Assembly (NCBI RefSeq): GCF_015832195.1
Contig: NC_052046.1
Location: 31,400,911 to 31,464,910, forward strand
DNA from: Motacilla alba alba
Taxonomy: Eukaryota; Chordata; Aves; Passeriformes; Motacillidae
Direction: 5' to 3'
DNA: 64,000 nt
The translations under genes were made by a program, and so were the position numbers. Under the pieces are notes generated by a model, which was not told the origin of the DNA, made no database searches, and saw only the letters and a list, made by a program, of their open reading frames with translations. The first letter of the stretch is position 1. Every line of letters starts with the position of its first letter. Below, piece after piece: positions 13,338 through 25,841 of this stretch.

Positions 13338-15112
13338 ATTGTTTCCAGGTTTTCCAAGTTGGAAGGGGACCTCAAGGATCACATGGCCCAGCCTTCCTTG
13401 ACAGAAGCCCAGTTTAGACAGGATGTCCAGCACCTTGTTCAGCCAAATCTTAGAAGTATCCAACATTAGGGAATCCTCCGCATCCCTCAGATCATTCCAG
13501 ATGATTGCTCTCATTGAGAAAAATTTTCTTGTTGCGTCCATATGAGATCTCCCCAGGAGTGACTTGAACTCATTACCCCTCAGCTTTTCATGTGACTCCT
13601 GTAAAAAGGGAGTTTCTATCATCCTTGCAGTCAACCGTTTAAATATTGGACCATGGTGATTAGTTTTCCCTCAAGCCTTCTTTCCCAGGGCAGAAACCCC
13701 CAGTTTTCCAAACCTTTTCCCATATGGCAGGTTTTCTGGTCCTTTGGTCATCTTTGGCCCTTCCGCAGACCCTTGCCAGCCAGTTCACAGGTTTTTGCAG
13801 GGGCCAAAACTGAACACAGTGTTCCAGGTGTAGCCTGGCAAGTGCTGATTAGAGTGAGACAATGACTCCTCTGTCTCTGCTGGTGGTGTCCTTGTTGGTG
13901 CAGCCTGGCACCCCACTGGCTTTCTCTGCCATAGCAGGACTATTCACTGAGCTTGTTGTCTAAGGACATCCAGGTCCCTGTCCACAGAGCTGCTCCCCAG
14001 ATGAGTAGATGCCAGACTGTGCTTATGTTTTCCCAGGTGCATTGGCTTGCACTTGTCCTTGTTGAGTCTCCTAAGGTTTTGTCCCTTATGGACTGTCCAT
14101 ATCCCCATTCAGTTTGGAATCAGTAGCAAACTTCATTACTGTACACTTGATCCTATACTCCAGATCATTTATTGAAGATACTTACCAGCTTGGGCTTCAA
14201 TATCTATCCCCAAGGACCACATTTTTGTGGCAGGCTGGCAATTTTTAAAGGAGCTTTATATCCTCGGTGCAACCAGGCAGCAAGTTCCCCACCCACCTCC
14301 CCGACCACATGTCTAGGCTGTAACATATCCATTTTTCTAGGAGTGGATCTTAGAAACTGCATTGAAAGCCTTGGAGAAATCCATGTGGACATTGTCCACC
14401 TTTTGCCCCACACAGACAGCCGGTTACTTTTTTGTAGAAGGAAATCGGTTTGTCAAGCATGATCTGCCATTGGTAAATCCATGCTGACCTTTCCCAGAAA
14501 TGTGTTTCTTTTCACTTGTAACACCTTCCAGGAGAAATTGTTCCATAATTTTTCCAAGAAGAGAAGTAAAACTGATGGAACTAAAACTGCTGGATTTAAG
14601 TCCTTCCTGCAAATAGGAGTGCCTTTGGCTTTCTCTTAGGTTTTTGGCTGCTTCCTGATCTCCACATCTTCTCAAAGATTATGGAGTGTAGCCTCACAGC
14701 GATGTCAACCAGCACTCTTAACACTCTGAAGTGGATATTGTCAAGGCCCATAAATTTATAGGGGTCAAGTTTCTGTAATACCAACAGTTGCTTCTCTACT
14801 GTTAGGTCTGTGTTTGCATCATCCCAGTTTCTGAGAACCCACAGTGCTGGCAAAGACAGAGGCGAAGGAAGTATAAAGAATCTCATACTTTTCATCCTTT
14901 TTGTTGACTAATTCACATCTCCTGTTTAACAGTAGGCCAATACTTTCCTCTCTTTCTGTTTGTCATTTGAGTGCATGAAGAACCCTTTCGTACAGCAAAT
15001 TTCAATTCAAGTTGAGCTCTTTCTTTTCTAACTGCATCTCTGCACACCCTGGCAATGACCTTGTAGTTTTTTAAGGATATTTGTCTATATTTCCATCTTG
15101 GTACCTATGAAA
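13338..15112 (-). mobile_element. CR1 LINE, 3' segment with RT (minus strand)
   Basis: Read on the minus strand, this runs from the middle of CR1 ORF2 (about 15110) through the RT domain to the CR1 3' end at about 13340. The order of features matches CR1: the linker preceding RT at 15000-15110, the pre-RT block LDPYKFMGLDNIH and SIIFEKMWRSG at about 14700-14790, the KIMEQ and QHGFTNGRSCLTN blocks at about 14430-14560, and then the RNA-binding and 3' region ending near GTTTTCCAAGTTGG. Stops and frameshifts are frequent and the copy is old. It continues on the far side of an LTR-type insertion at 16044-16920; the endonuclease segment expected between the two halves is absent. Confidence 0.85.
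14424..14895 (-). pseudogene. CR1 reverse-transcriptase remnant
   Basis: Two overlapping minus-strand frames (14895-14596 and 14675-14424) together cover the N-terminal part of the CR1 reverse transcriptase. They show KLDPYKFMGLDNIH, HSIIFEKMWRSG, GKIMEQFLLEG and QHGFTNGRSCLTN, which are family landmarks in the correct order. The shift between frames shows at least one indel. The protein would have copied CR1 RNA at the chromosomal target; this copy is dead. Confidence 0.75.
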
Positions 15113-16043
15113 TGATGGACATGCCACTGCTCAAGGCTGAACCAATGAGAAATGGTGGCAATATATCACAGCCTCTGTGACAACATACTGAAGAAGAATA
15201 AGAAAAAGAAAAAAATTATTTTGCACTTATAATCGCAGCCAGAGAAGATCAGGGCAAGAATATATGGGAGGAACTCTGGAGATGCCAAGGTTAGTGGAGA
15301 AGGAAGGTCAGGAAGTACTCCAGGCACCAGACAGGGGTTCCTCTGCAGCCCATGGTGCAGACCATGGTGAAGTAGCTGTGCCCCTGCAGCCCTTGGAGGA
15401 TCTCAGGCATGCAGAGATCTACTCACAGCCCATGGAGGAGCCTTACACTGGGCATAGGGGATGCCTGAAGGGAGACTGTGACCCCATATGAGACCTGTGG
15501 AGAGAGGAGCTGACACTGGAGCACCCTGCCTTTGAAGGACTGCACCCCATGGAAGAGTGACCCATGTTGCAGCAGTTTGGCAAGGACTGTGAGACGGAGC
15601 CATGCCGGAGAAGTTCATGGAGGAGCTGCGTCATCTGGGAGGGGCCTCACAGTGAGCAGGGGAAGGATTCTTCTCCCTCAGCAGCCAGAGAAGCCATAGG
15701 TGATGAAATGACCATAACCACCATTTGCTGTCTCCCTGTGCTGCTGGGGTAGGAGGTAGAGCTGGAAGGGAAGAAGGGGTGGGGAAAAGGGGATTTTAAG
15801 GTTTTATTTGATTTCTCATTATCCTTCTCTGATTTTGTTAGTAATAAATTCAATTAATATTCTTAATTCTAGCTGGTTTTGCCTGTGACAATATTTGGTG
15901 AGTCGTCTCTCCCCATCCTTATCTCAAGTCGTGAAACTTTTCTTGTATTTTCTGTATAAGGAGACAGGGGATCCTGTCCAGGCTGCAGAAGGGAGTGAGA
16001 GATGAGCTTGGCAGGCACCTGGTGTCTAGCCAAGGTCAATCCA
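15113..16043 (+). mobile_element. LTR-type retroelement fragment nested in CR1
   Basis: This block of about 0.93 kb separates two parts of a minus-strand CR1 and resembles no CR1 sequence. Its layout resembles an avian endogenous-retrovirus LTR that I recall as common in songbirds. It opens with a region of imperfect 'gcagcccatggagga'-like repeats, has an AATAAA at 15843-15848, then a stretch beginning AATTCAATTAATATTC, and ends near CCAAGGTCAATCCATTGCA. The AATAAA sets the plus orientation. I cannot fix the termini or find a clear target-site duplication, and I cannot tell whether the 5' part is LTR or adjoining internal sequence. No viral gene is visible. The family assignment rests on recall, not alignment. 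Confidence 0.55.
15843..15848 (+). promoter_or_regulatory. AATAAA polyadenylation signal in the LTR-type element
   Basis: AATAAA on the plus strand inside the insertion, consistent with the end of an LTR R region. Confidence 0.45.
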
Positions 16044-16338
16044 TTGCAACATTCAAGGTTTTCCTTAACATAAAGTGCTATTCCTATGTCAATTCCTCCT
16101 AGCCTGTCTTTACAAAACAACTTGTAGCCACCTGGTCATGTGAGCTGTACAATACAGCTTTCTCACTGTGTTTGATCTTCGAGCTGCTCCGGTTTCTTCC
16201 CTAGCCTGAGTGTTTCACTATGAATACTCTTGAGGTGGCTGGTCCTCTGATTCTCAGCCTGGGAGGCAGCTAAGTAGCACAATTTTGCAGCTCTGGCTGG
16301 CCTGGTCTATTCATCAGTTTGTTGCAATATCATGAGTG

Positions 16339-16826
16339 TTGCCACCCTGGATCCTGTATCCCAAGTCCTTCAGTTTAAAACCTGCTTCACCAAGTTTGTC
16401 AGTGTGTTGCTAAAGATTCCGCTGCATCTTCTAGACATGTGGATGCCATCCCTTCCTGACAGTCTACAATCACGGTAGAAGGCCCCATTGACATAAAGAC
16501 CAAAACCCTCAAAAGAGGGTTTTGCCACAAAGCCAGAAGTTGGTTTGCATTACGTGTCTATTTCTGACTACACCCTCTCCTGTAACTCATAAAACAGAAG
16601 AAAAGGTAGCTTGGACACCAACTCTTCTCACTTGCACTCCCTGGGGTCTGAAACTTTCCCTCATCTGCCCAAATTCCAGTTTGAAGTGTGCTCTGAAGAG
16701 ATTGTGGCACCTTCCCAGCAGCATCTCGGACCTTAGCTCCCAGAAGGCAGAATACCTCTCATGGCTGCCTGTGAGCCCAGCCGGTGTGGGTGCCTTGGCA
16801 ACCCTTAACAGTGAGTCACCCATCAG
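16339..16826 (-). pseudogene. CR1 ORF1 remnant with GDSL esterase-like motifs
   Basis: CR1 ORF1 encodes an RNA-binding protein with an SGNH/GDSL esterase-like domain. On the minus strand the block-I motif appears as MGDSLLRVAKAP starting at 16823, followed by QATFSSVL ending in a stop at about 16587. In another frame GFGLYVNGAF leads into SGRDGIHMS (the DGIH codons are at 16450-16439), then LTNLVKQVLN and a stop. Both the GDS serine motif and the D-x-x-H motif of the catalytic triad can still be read, but at least one frameshift and several stops separate them, so it is a pseudogene. A 10-bp hairpin at 16501-16524 lies between the two blocks. Confidence 0.75.
16501..16524. repeat. 10-bp perfect inverted repeat with AAAA loop
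   Basis: CAAAACCCTC at 16501-16510 and GAGGGTTTTG at 16515-16524 are exact reverse complements around a 4-nt AAAA loop. It lies inside decayed CR1 ORF1 and looks like a chance product of mutation. It is not a bacterial-type terminator in this context. Confidence 0.9.
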
Positions 16827-16920
16827 TACTCCTCATCTCTTTGTGCAGTTTTCAGGGTGTGCTGCTATACAGTTTCTCCTTGCAGATCTTGCTTGTGAGT
16901 GTCTGTGGCTGTTAAGCTGC

Positions 16921-19900
16921 AAATCTATTTTCGATTGTAATGCTGGAGGGTTAGAAATGATGCAGAGTCCTGATTTTTTGGTTATTTTTTATAATAGTTT
17001 CATGGAACTGTGCAAATTAAATGCTACTTTGCCAACTCCTATCAAAACACCTAAGTAGTCCCTAGAAAGCTGAAGAGGCCTGAAAAGGGTAATCAGATTG
17101 TAAATGCCTATACCAAGAATTTCAGAATTGGTAACAGCATTCACTCATCATGTGATAAATTGGAAATTTTCTCCATCCAGCATCCCAGACAGCCTTCACT
17201 TCCACACTTAGCCCCAGACTCAAATTAAAGAGACATGATAGACACAATATCCTTCAGAGATTTCATATGAGCAAATCTCACCAATATATTTTTGGCACAA
17301 TATTAGCCTGGCCTCATACAGATTACTTATCACAGTACCCTCATGCTTCATGTCAGAAGCTAGAAACCGATGAAACATTGAGATACAGCCGCTTTTGAGG
17401 GTTTACAGGAACTCTCTTTTCTGAAGACATGAACTCTTTAATGAAAGGCTTTTCCAACTCCATAAATTTCAAACTCACAATCATTGTCAGAAAAATGTGA
17501 GTTTAAGTTCTAGGTAAATTAATAACTTTATCTTTTCTAAACAAGAGATCTCACTCACACTTGTCATAAATGCAACACTTGCAGTTGTCTCAGAGTTTTC
17601 CATAGAATATTTAGTAAAATGTGTTTGCTCCCTGTTTATTTGTTTTTCTCTGTTGGCCCATCTTATGCCTTGTGGGAACAAAGGACAATCCAGAAGGGGA
17701 TTTTCTCTCTGCAAATTCAAGCAGGGACTTCCTTTTTTGAGCAGAGAAGGGGGCATGGCTTCCAGAAGGGTGTGAATTTAGAGTTGTTTTTTCTATTCAG
17801 CAGATTCTGTGCTAATTTAAAAGATTTCCTTGATGCGTTGTCAAAGAGACATACTTCTAGGTTTTAGCCTTTTCCTTACTAGTTGTTCTTGGTTTTGATG
17901 GCTCTTGACACCAGCAGACATTGTGGTGGGCAACACTGTAAGACGTCACACTAAATCAACACCAATATTTCTCTCAGTCTGGAATAGCACACTTCAATGG
18001 TTAACCTGAAGCATCTCTTTTCTGCTGTAGTTATGAGCTTTCTAGGACAAGGACTATCCTTCTGTCCATGCTGTATGGCACTCTGCACAGAGGGCTTTGG
18101 GTTCAGCTGCCAAGGCAAAATGCAGGTTAAACAGATACGAGACACATTGAGGCACCTACCTGCCAAGTCATGCTTTAAAACATATTTTCCCATAATTTCT
18201 TATTTGTACTGAGATTTCTGAGATACATATTCAAAATGTGCTTTCAGTTAGCTGAAAGTTTATGTTTTAGAGCATAGCATGGTAGTCTTTTCCCCTGGTT
18301 TCCATGTGGTTACTTGCTTTACCAGCTAGTTTTGTTTCATAATAATACTTCTTTAAGACAAACTTTATTTCAGAGATTTCATGCCGTGTTCACTTTTCAA
18401 GATTCTAATGCTAAAGACTAACTGACATTGCTAGAGCCATTCCAACATGAAGATTTTATTTGAAGTGATGTAGCAAAAAAATTAAATCTGCTTTTAATCA
18501 CCAACTGTTCTTGTAAGTAACCATAACTTATTTAGTCCTGATTTCAAATAGGGATGTTATCACATGGAATCCTATGGCTACATTTCCAATTAATAACAAT
18601 CAGAAGCTCTGAAAATGCAGCATTTCACTATTCACTACTTTAAAGTGTTTCAGTCTCTCTCTAGAGTTATAGTGAAGATAATTTAATCATTCCTCATGTA
18701 AATTTTATTAGTCATCATACATAACATTTCTCCACTATTGCATCTTAAGCAATGATTCAAGTGTTAAGATAAATGTATATTTTGAATTGGCTAGGCGATC
18801 CACCAATAAAGTTTTTTTTAATGACAAGATGGTGATTTCTTACTCAGATTCCTTTTATTTTATGTAACTTTTAATTCCCCTGTAGCACTTTCTTATGCAA
18901 GTTTTCTATTCCTAATCTACTGAACTGTCATTTATAATTAATTTTAAACTAATTTTATTACATGCATCTCATACCCTTGGTAAAAGAGCAGTACAGTGCT
19001 TCACAGAGTCATTGGCAGTTTATACTCATATCTATGTCTCCCTCAAATTGAGTCTTCCTCTCTTTAAATGGGGAGACAAAATTAAAAAAAGGTCTCTGTT
19101 AATTGGATTTTAATGCATATTAAAACTTTTTATGTTTTACTAAAAAAAACTTTTTAATAAAAAAAACTTTTTATGTTCTATCTGCTTGCTTAAAAATTCA
19201 AGCTCTTAGCTGAGCAAACAAGTGAACTCGATTTCATATTCTTAACATATATGATATAACAGCTCAAATCACACAAGCAATGAAGCAAAAGGAGTTAAAA
19301 AGATGGAGATAAAAAATTGATCCAAAACACTTTGGTCTTGCAGATCACATTTGGGCAGTAGTAGTGCAGGGCCCTGAAAATCAAGGGCAGAAAACCTGAT
19401 TTGCTTCTTGAGAGCTGAGGCATCACTCCACACCAGACAGAATTCTTCTACCTCTGAGGGAGCCTTCTGGAGCAAAGATAGTTATCTTGCTACTCCTGGG
19501 ATCCAACAGTACCAAATTATCCTCTCTGCAGAGTAGATTTTTATTCATTTCCCATCAAAGAATAATTTTTCAATCTTTGAAAAAATTCACCTTTTAAAAA
19601 AAATGACATGGATGTTTCTGCTTCCTGTATTTTAAATACTTTTTCAGGATAAATAATATAGTATGCTAATAGGATGGGAAATACTCTGAAAGGAGGAAAA
19701 AAATGCTTCTGAAAGTATTTGTCTTTGCATATGGGACTCTCTGATTAAAAGAATCCAAGTACACACAACCTCAGGTAATTTTAGTTATAAAAGCCAGAAT
19801 CCACAAGTCAGTGATTTCCTTAATGAAAGAGTTTTAATATTTCTTTCGGGAATATCAGGCGCTCAAGCACTATTGAAGCCGAAATGCCACTTACAGTTTA

Positions 19901-22900
19901 AGAAAAATTACTGTCAAGTGAATAATGGCTGCTCAAGGCACATGTTATCTATTTCTGCAATTAGTAGAGAAATCCTGTGGTAAGACTCATTTAAAACATC
20001 AGTTTTACTGCCAGAGGAAAGCAGCAATGTGTGTTGCGTTTGGCAGCACCACTGCGCTGTAGTTAAAGGCCTGTCAGGCTTACTGTTACAAGGTTTTATT
20101 TTGAGAATTGTGCAAATATGAGATATAAATTTTCTCCAAACAAAGTCTGCATTCAAGATTTCCCCTGAGAAGGAGTTTCCTCTTACTGAAAATGAGTCAG
20201 TCAAAGCGGATTTTTTCTTTTTTCCCTGTTGTCAAAGGTGATTTTTCTTTTTTAATGTTAAAAATATTAAAACTTTAAACCTAAATTGCAGTAAATTAAG
20301 CAGATATTAATATTCTACATGAAGCAGTGGATATGAGACTTGCCAAACTCTATTTCTGTCAGATCTAAGTCCTGCACACCTGGTGTACTGTTTCCTACCA
20401 GGTGATATGCTATATACCCTAAGAATCAGATGAGAAGTTTGAATAAAGGCTCAGTGAGTATAGCTACATTCTGCACTCAAGTAAGGACACATGTCCCTGA
20501 CAACAGAGTAATTCCAGAACTATTTCCTTTCCTAAGCAGTAGTAAAAAAATCTCTCTATATATGTGTACACATGTAAAAATTCTGATTCCCAGGGACCCT
20601 GCTCTAGCATGGTAGCTTTAACATAGAAATCATAATTGCAAGCATGTATTCACAACATCTCCATGCTGACAATTCCAACATTTATTATACAATACATAAT
20701 TCCTTGGGGTTGAAAACTGTCAGCCCGCTACTTGTCTCTGTGTAAAAAACCAGAAAACTTTGAATAAATGGACCTCACAACAGAATTATAATGGAAAGAG
20801 AAAAGAATGTCAAGATGGGGACATGACACAAAATGCAGTTGCTAATCCAATATCCCACATCCATATTTAGTGCTGTGTTAAGGTTTCTGAATCCTCATAC
20901 GAGCTACATCATTCACTTCCCATTCTCCTCCCTGGTGCTGCGCAGATCCATAGGACAAATGTGATAAGTTCTTCTACCACATTCCTCATCTGGATGACAT
21001 AAAGAGAAGAGAGCCAGGACATGTTCCTACGACATCAAGTGAAAGCCATGAAGGGACCTACTGTTCCAGAAGTTCAGCCTGAAATACAGTTTCCTCTGAA
21101 AGGAAAATTTGGAAGATCCTGCTATATTCTGTGTATATTTATTTAGATACTTTGTGAGAAAAAGAGGTCTCTGTGGCTTTTACCATAAGCTGGGATGCAA
21201 ATGTTAGCTTTGCAAACACAACATTTTACACTTTTAATGATATTTACTATCTGTCTATATCATACATGGCAAATAATACCAAATGCTTTGCACTATCAAG
21301 AAACACCATGCAAACAACGTTTCCCATGTGACAGTCCTGATGGAAAGAAAAAAATGTATGTACCAGCACAAGTATAATAAATAAGCCTTAATAATGTACA
21401 GAGAATAAAAAATTATGTTACATAAAATTTTCCTGCTGTCTGGGACAGGAGAGTTCCTCTGGAGCAGATTGTCTCCATGCTCCATTTCTGTGTAATTTGG
21501 CTGGCTCTTTGGAGTCGGCACTCAGCAAATTACGTGTACTTCAGGTTTCTTACTGTGGTGATTGATTTGGTGCTAAATAGCACACATTGTGCAAGCAGAT
21601 TGGTGAGAAGGAACATTTTTATGGGATGTAAAATGTGGCCTGGGCATAGAATAGTGTGCAGTTCATGGTTGTGCAACGTTCTTTCAGACATGAACGAGAT
21701 GTGATGTGACTTTCCCTGGGAGAAAGTCTAACACAATGCAATGCTCCCATCTTATTAACTGGCATTATATAGTTTTAGATTTTCATACAATGATGTTCCC
21801 TGGTCTGGCATGTGCAAATACTGCTTCATGTTAACTTCAATATAAATCAGATTTATGTCAAGAAGAAAATCTCAAACAGTACATTTTGCTCCCTTGCTGT
21901 ATTTCTAGTATTACACATTTCAAGTTTTGTTTTTAAGGTTCTTACACCATAATCGACACAAACAGTTAAAATCAATAACAATATTTTTTCATAATCAAAG
22001 CCCTCATTCTAATGGAATTCTTTCCTTGCCCATTAAAAAAAAAAAAAAAAAAGATGCTGGCTGTTATATTGGTTGCACTTAGAAGCTCATACTTGCAGGG
22101 TCATAAATAATTTTAAAATTAAAACATTTTGTAATTTTTTTTATGAATTTCAAACTTGTATCACATCTTTTCTTCATGGTAACAGAAGGAGAAGATATAG
22201 CAGAATAAGATATATCAGAATAAGGATGGGGCAGGCATGACAGTAAGGGTAAGTGCTCTCTAGCACACTTAAAAGTTCATCTAGTGGAGGTGTGAGAAGA
22301 GACCAAGGGCATCAAATCAAAAATAAAGGTATTTTAACCACTCCATTTCTGCAAGTATAAGGAGACCCAAACAGTCTTTTCTCTCACTGTACAAATGCCC
22401 TTTTTCCAGTCGTGTTTATATAGTCCTTATGAGAAGAGACATTTAATAAATTGATTACAAAGTAAATCTGAAGTAATTTTGTTCCCTTCCCATACCTTCA
22501 TGGATAGAAATCTTTGGAGTTTTGGCTGTGTGCCAGTGAAGTGGAGGGTGTCCAAGACAAATCTACATTCTCCTACATACCCTAAATATTGCCCTAAGGC
22601 ATGCACTACCCTTTTTAATTAATTTCTGATATATCTGGTGTAAGACTGTAAGTAGAAATAACAACTACTAGGCTCTGTAGAAAAAAAATGGTACATTAAA
22701 TACAGATTCTCAGTCCATTAAAACCCTAAGACTCTACTTATTATTTAGGCTCCATCCTTTCACTGCTGCATTTTGCTCTGGCATCCAAGAGTAAGTGCAG
22801 TTTTTTGCTTCTGGAGGCATCCAGTGGAGACCCTCTCCAGAAGAGATTCCACAGGAATAATTTCTCCTGAATCAAATGTTGCTGGCACAATATGTGTATC

Positions 22901-25280
22901 AGCACAGAAGAAGGCCCTGTATACAAATATTCATGCTTCCTTTGAGCAGGTCAAAGCATTACAGCTTTGACATGAAAGCAAGGTCTGGATTTTTGACAGA
23001 AAGATTGACAGCTCTCTACTGGCCCCAGCTGATTTGTGGAAATTTTTTGACTGTGTATAGTTGCAGAAGTCACTTTAACCTTGGGGGGTGTTGTGGGTTA
23101 ATAACCATGGGTGTCTGTTGCTGCAATTTTAGTTTTTTATTTCATATTTCATCCTTACGTGATTTTTTTAACACCTCCTTTCCCTGGCAGTAAGTTGATA
23201 TATGTTGACAGGTTTAGCTTCACAGTCAGTCAAAAGAATAAATTGCTAGATTGACTATGCACTTGTTTCAAAGATATTCAATTTTTTTATCACTGAAGAA
23301 ACTAAAATTCACTGTTGTATCTGAGACATTAGTCAACAATATGACTCCAAGCCTAGCTTTTTATTTGCACCAGGGTCACAAGCTTATCATAAAAACAAGG
23401 TTACTGAAGTGTGAGTTTGAAGACATATGAAAGTGACACCTGTTTGTGTTACATCCCTCCCAAGGTTTCCATTCTCTTGCTTTGTGAAGCCTTTCCAGTC
23501 CAGCAACTTCTAAGAGCATTTCAAAATGTATTCTTCCTCGACAAGTGCTTCTGTTTACAGTACAGCTTTCAAGAGCTGACAGGTATGCCTTAGTGCACTA
23601 ATTTATTTATCCTATTCATATGCAGAGCTGCACACAGCTTCTTAGTGCTGCCTCAGGTTGAGAACTGAAAGCACACTCTAGCCCACACTATTGAGTTAGA
23701 TGCTGAATTTGACATGGAGTTATCCATGCCAACTCAGTTTACAGAACAGAGCCTCCAAGGGAATAGGGCCTGTGATTTGTAGACTGCTTTTCCAAAAGCA
23801 GGTTTACAATAAACCCTGTTTCTTGCAAAATCAAGTTTCAGAATATACCCTGAAACTGGTTTTGATGAAAAAGCAAATTGACTTCCTGGAAGTGTATGAA
23901 GCTGCTCAAAGATAATTTTATAAAGCCTTTGTAAAATTAGCCAAGATAACAGCTTTTCTAAGAGAAGTTATAGATATAGAATTTAAAATACTTATTTTTA
24001 ATAATGTCATCACTGACCACAAAATAAAATACCAATCTTTCCATTAAAAGCAGAGAAAGCAGAGTGTGTACTTTTCTATTATTAATACCATAAGATGGAA
24101 TTAAGTTCTCTCAGGGTCCTAGACATAACTAGCTTACCATTTGTGATAAATCTATCCGGCTATTTGTTGTCTTCATTTCTCTTTCAATTATATGTTCACA
24201 GCATTGCCTGATATTTATTCTGACAGACTGCAAGTTAATGATAAAATTCTCAAAAATGTTAGTAATCCTGATTGACACATAGGCATGCAAATTTCAGATT
24301 ATATTGACTGTATTTTAGGGCTCACAGTCCAGATATTTCAGTCTGCTCCTGAAAAACAAAGAAATTCCAAACAATCTCCTCAGGAAGGCTGCAAACAGAA
24401 CATTCATAAAGCAGAATATGTTGTTTTGGATTTTTTCTCTCCCTTGTTGTTGTCTGTAATAGCTTTTGCACACATTTCCTCTTTAGAGGATAATGTTAGG
24501 AGAAGCTTAAAAACTCTGCAGAAAGCTAGTAAGACCCCCTGCCAAGACCTGAAGCAATGCTCATGGAAAGTAAAACCGCTTATTTTATCCTCATTTCTTT
24601 CCCTGCCCCATTTCACCCAGTAAAAGCAAGTGAAATGAAACAGGAGTCAGTGAGAGCAAGACACTCAGTGCAGTGAACAAAGAAAAGCAAGCACATAAAC
24701 ATCTGAAGGAAGAGCCGACTGAAAAAATAGCATGTGTCTCCTGAAATACCCCTGTCCAATTATTTCTAGTGTTTTCTATTATCTGATGTGTTCTATTATT
24801 TTCTTTTTAATGTTTTATGTAGGGTTTTGTGCTATAACCAGTTTAACAATCGACACATTTTTATTTCGTTGTACTGATCATGGCTTCAGCATATCCAGTG
24901 TACTAGGAATCCATCTTCAAGTGAATCTGGAACTGCAGTGTGTCTTTGTAAGCAAATTGATGGTGTGCCACATAAAACTAGAGAATGAGGAAGGTTTGCA
25001 GTGGTAATAGCGTGGTGATGTAATGTGCTGTAATAACTAAATGTGCTGAAAGTTCATCTGATTCTTACACACAATTGTGAGCAGTCAAAACAAACCCTGC
25101 AAAACCTATTTCTTTTTCCCACTACCCCTAAAAACTGAAAGTCTAGAAAATAGTTGTAGAATTTAATATTAACATGAAATGTTTTGTTCAATATTGAACA
25201 AAATATAATGAAATCTATTTATGAGTAAGACAGAAAAGCCTGCTTACTACTGCAATTTTTAACTCTTAGTTTCACATGGA
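16921..25280. other. Unique AT-rich sequence, no gene recognised
   Basis: About 8.4 kb with no interspersed repeat or exon that I can support. It holds short A/T runs (for example an A run at about 22035-22051), a repeated AAACTTTTT motif near 19125-19175, and chance frames of up to 112 codons (plus 24285-24623) that are mirrored on the other strand and match nothing I know. The last frame overlaps a 70-codon minus frame and shows no domain. Confidence 0.5.
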
Positions 25281-25310
25281 CTTGCTACAAGTCAAACCAA
25301 AATTAATTGG

Positions 25311-25448
25311 TTTTTTGTTTTGGTTTTTTTTTTTGTTTTTTTTTTTGTTTAAGCACTTTTTCCCAAGTTCTGTCCCTCCCCTCCCCTTTTTTTTTTTTTT
25401 TTTATGGTTGGTTGGTTGGTTGTGGCTTAGTTTTTAGAGGTTTTTTTT
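25311..25448. repeat. T-rich low-complexity tract with (GGTT)4
   Basis: Long T runs broken by G (25320-25350) are followed by a C-rich block, an uninterrupted T run of about 18 (25387-25404), four GGTT units (about 25406-25423) and another T run. In minus orientation this is an A-rich stretch. No SINE or processed pseudogene body abuts it on either side as far as I can tell. Confidence 0.85.
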
Positions 25449-25690
25449 TGTGGCTAACAGCATATTTGTTCATGAGGTAAAAAAAGTTTTCTTCTGCTGT
25501 AAAAACAGAGTTTTGGAGAGCAAATGTGGGAAGTTTTCTCCCCTTATTTCCAAGCAAGCTGAACAGGCATCTTAAGGGTGTACAGAACATCTACTGTGCT
25601 GTTTTGTTTTTTCCTATTGTGTCTGCCTGTTACACTTGCTATAGGTAAAAATTGAGCAAGCCAATTTAATAAAAAAATGAAAAAATAGAA

Positions 25691-25696
25691 TTTATT
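25691..25696 (-). promoter_or_regulatory. AATAAA signal of the minus-strand LTR
   Basis: Minus-strand AATAAA within GCGAAATAAATTC. It is placed as expected for the end of the LTR's R region, downstream of the TATA-like box. Confidence 0.5.
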
Positions 25697-25835
25697 TCGC
25701 AACTGCTACACAGTCCCAATAGCCAATCAATCGAGAGACAGCGCTGAGCCTGGGATCGGAGCTGGATGAACACTGGCCTGACCTCTATGACATCAAGCCC
25801 CCACGGTTCACGCGTGCTGCATGGCAGAGTCCGTT

Positions 25836-25841
25836 CTTATA
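25836..25841 (-). promoter_or_regulatory. TATA-like box of the minus-strand LTR
   Basis: Reads TATAAG on the minus strand within AGAGTATAAGAACGG. Transcription would start roughly 25-30 bp downstream and run toward lower coordinates. Confidence 0.5.

Larger units (their letters stand above)
16044..16920 (-). mobile_element. CR1 LINE, 5' segment with ORF1 and ORF2 start
   Basis: This continues the minus-strand CR1 beyond the LTR-type insertion. Next to the insertion is the start of ORF2, readable as GIALYVKENLEC (about 16055-16095), part of the endonuclease N-terminus. Further out is ORF1 with its esterase-like domain. The upper boundary is soft, because similarity fades around 16900. Compared with a full CR1, the endonuclease body between this segment and the one ending at 15112 is missing, probably several hundred base pairs. 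Confidence 0.8.

Noticed and set aside
13257..13634. 125-codon minus frame as a novel protein
   Set aside because: Most of it lies in the 3' region of the CR1 at 13338-15112. The translation follows CR1 3' sequence, not a host gene.
16501..16524. Hairpin resembling a rho-independent terminator
   Set aside because: The context is vertebrate LINE-derived DNA, where such terminators do not operate. It is kept only as an inverted repeat.
16522..17058. 178-codon plus-strand frame, the longest in the window
   Set aside because: It is antisense to the CR1 ORF1 remnant over its first 300 bases or so and then runs into unique sequence. No domain is recognisable, so it is best read as a chance antisense frame.
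23086..23205. Possible LTR start (TGTTGTGGGTTAA-like)
   Set aside because: Only about 14 bp resembles an avian LTR terminus. No matching end, polyadenylation signal or target-site duplication was found.
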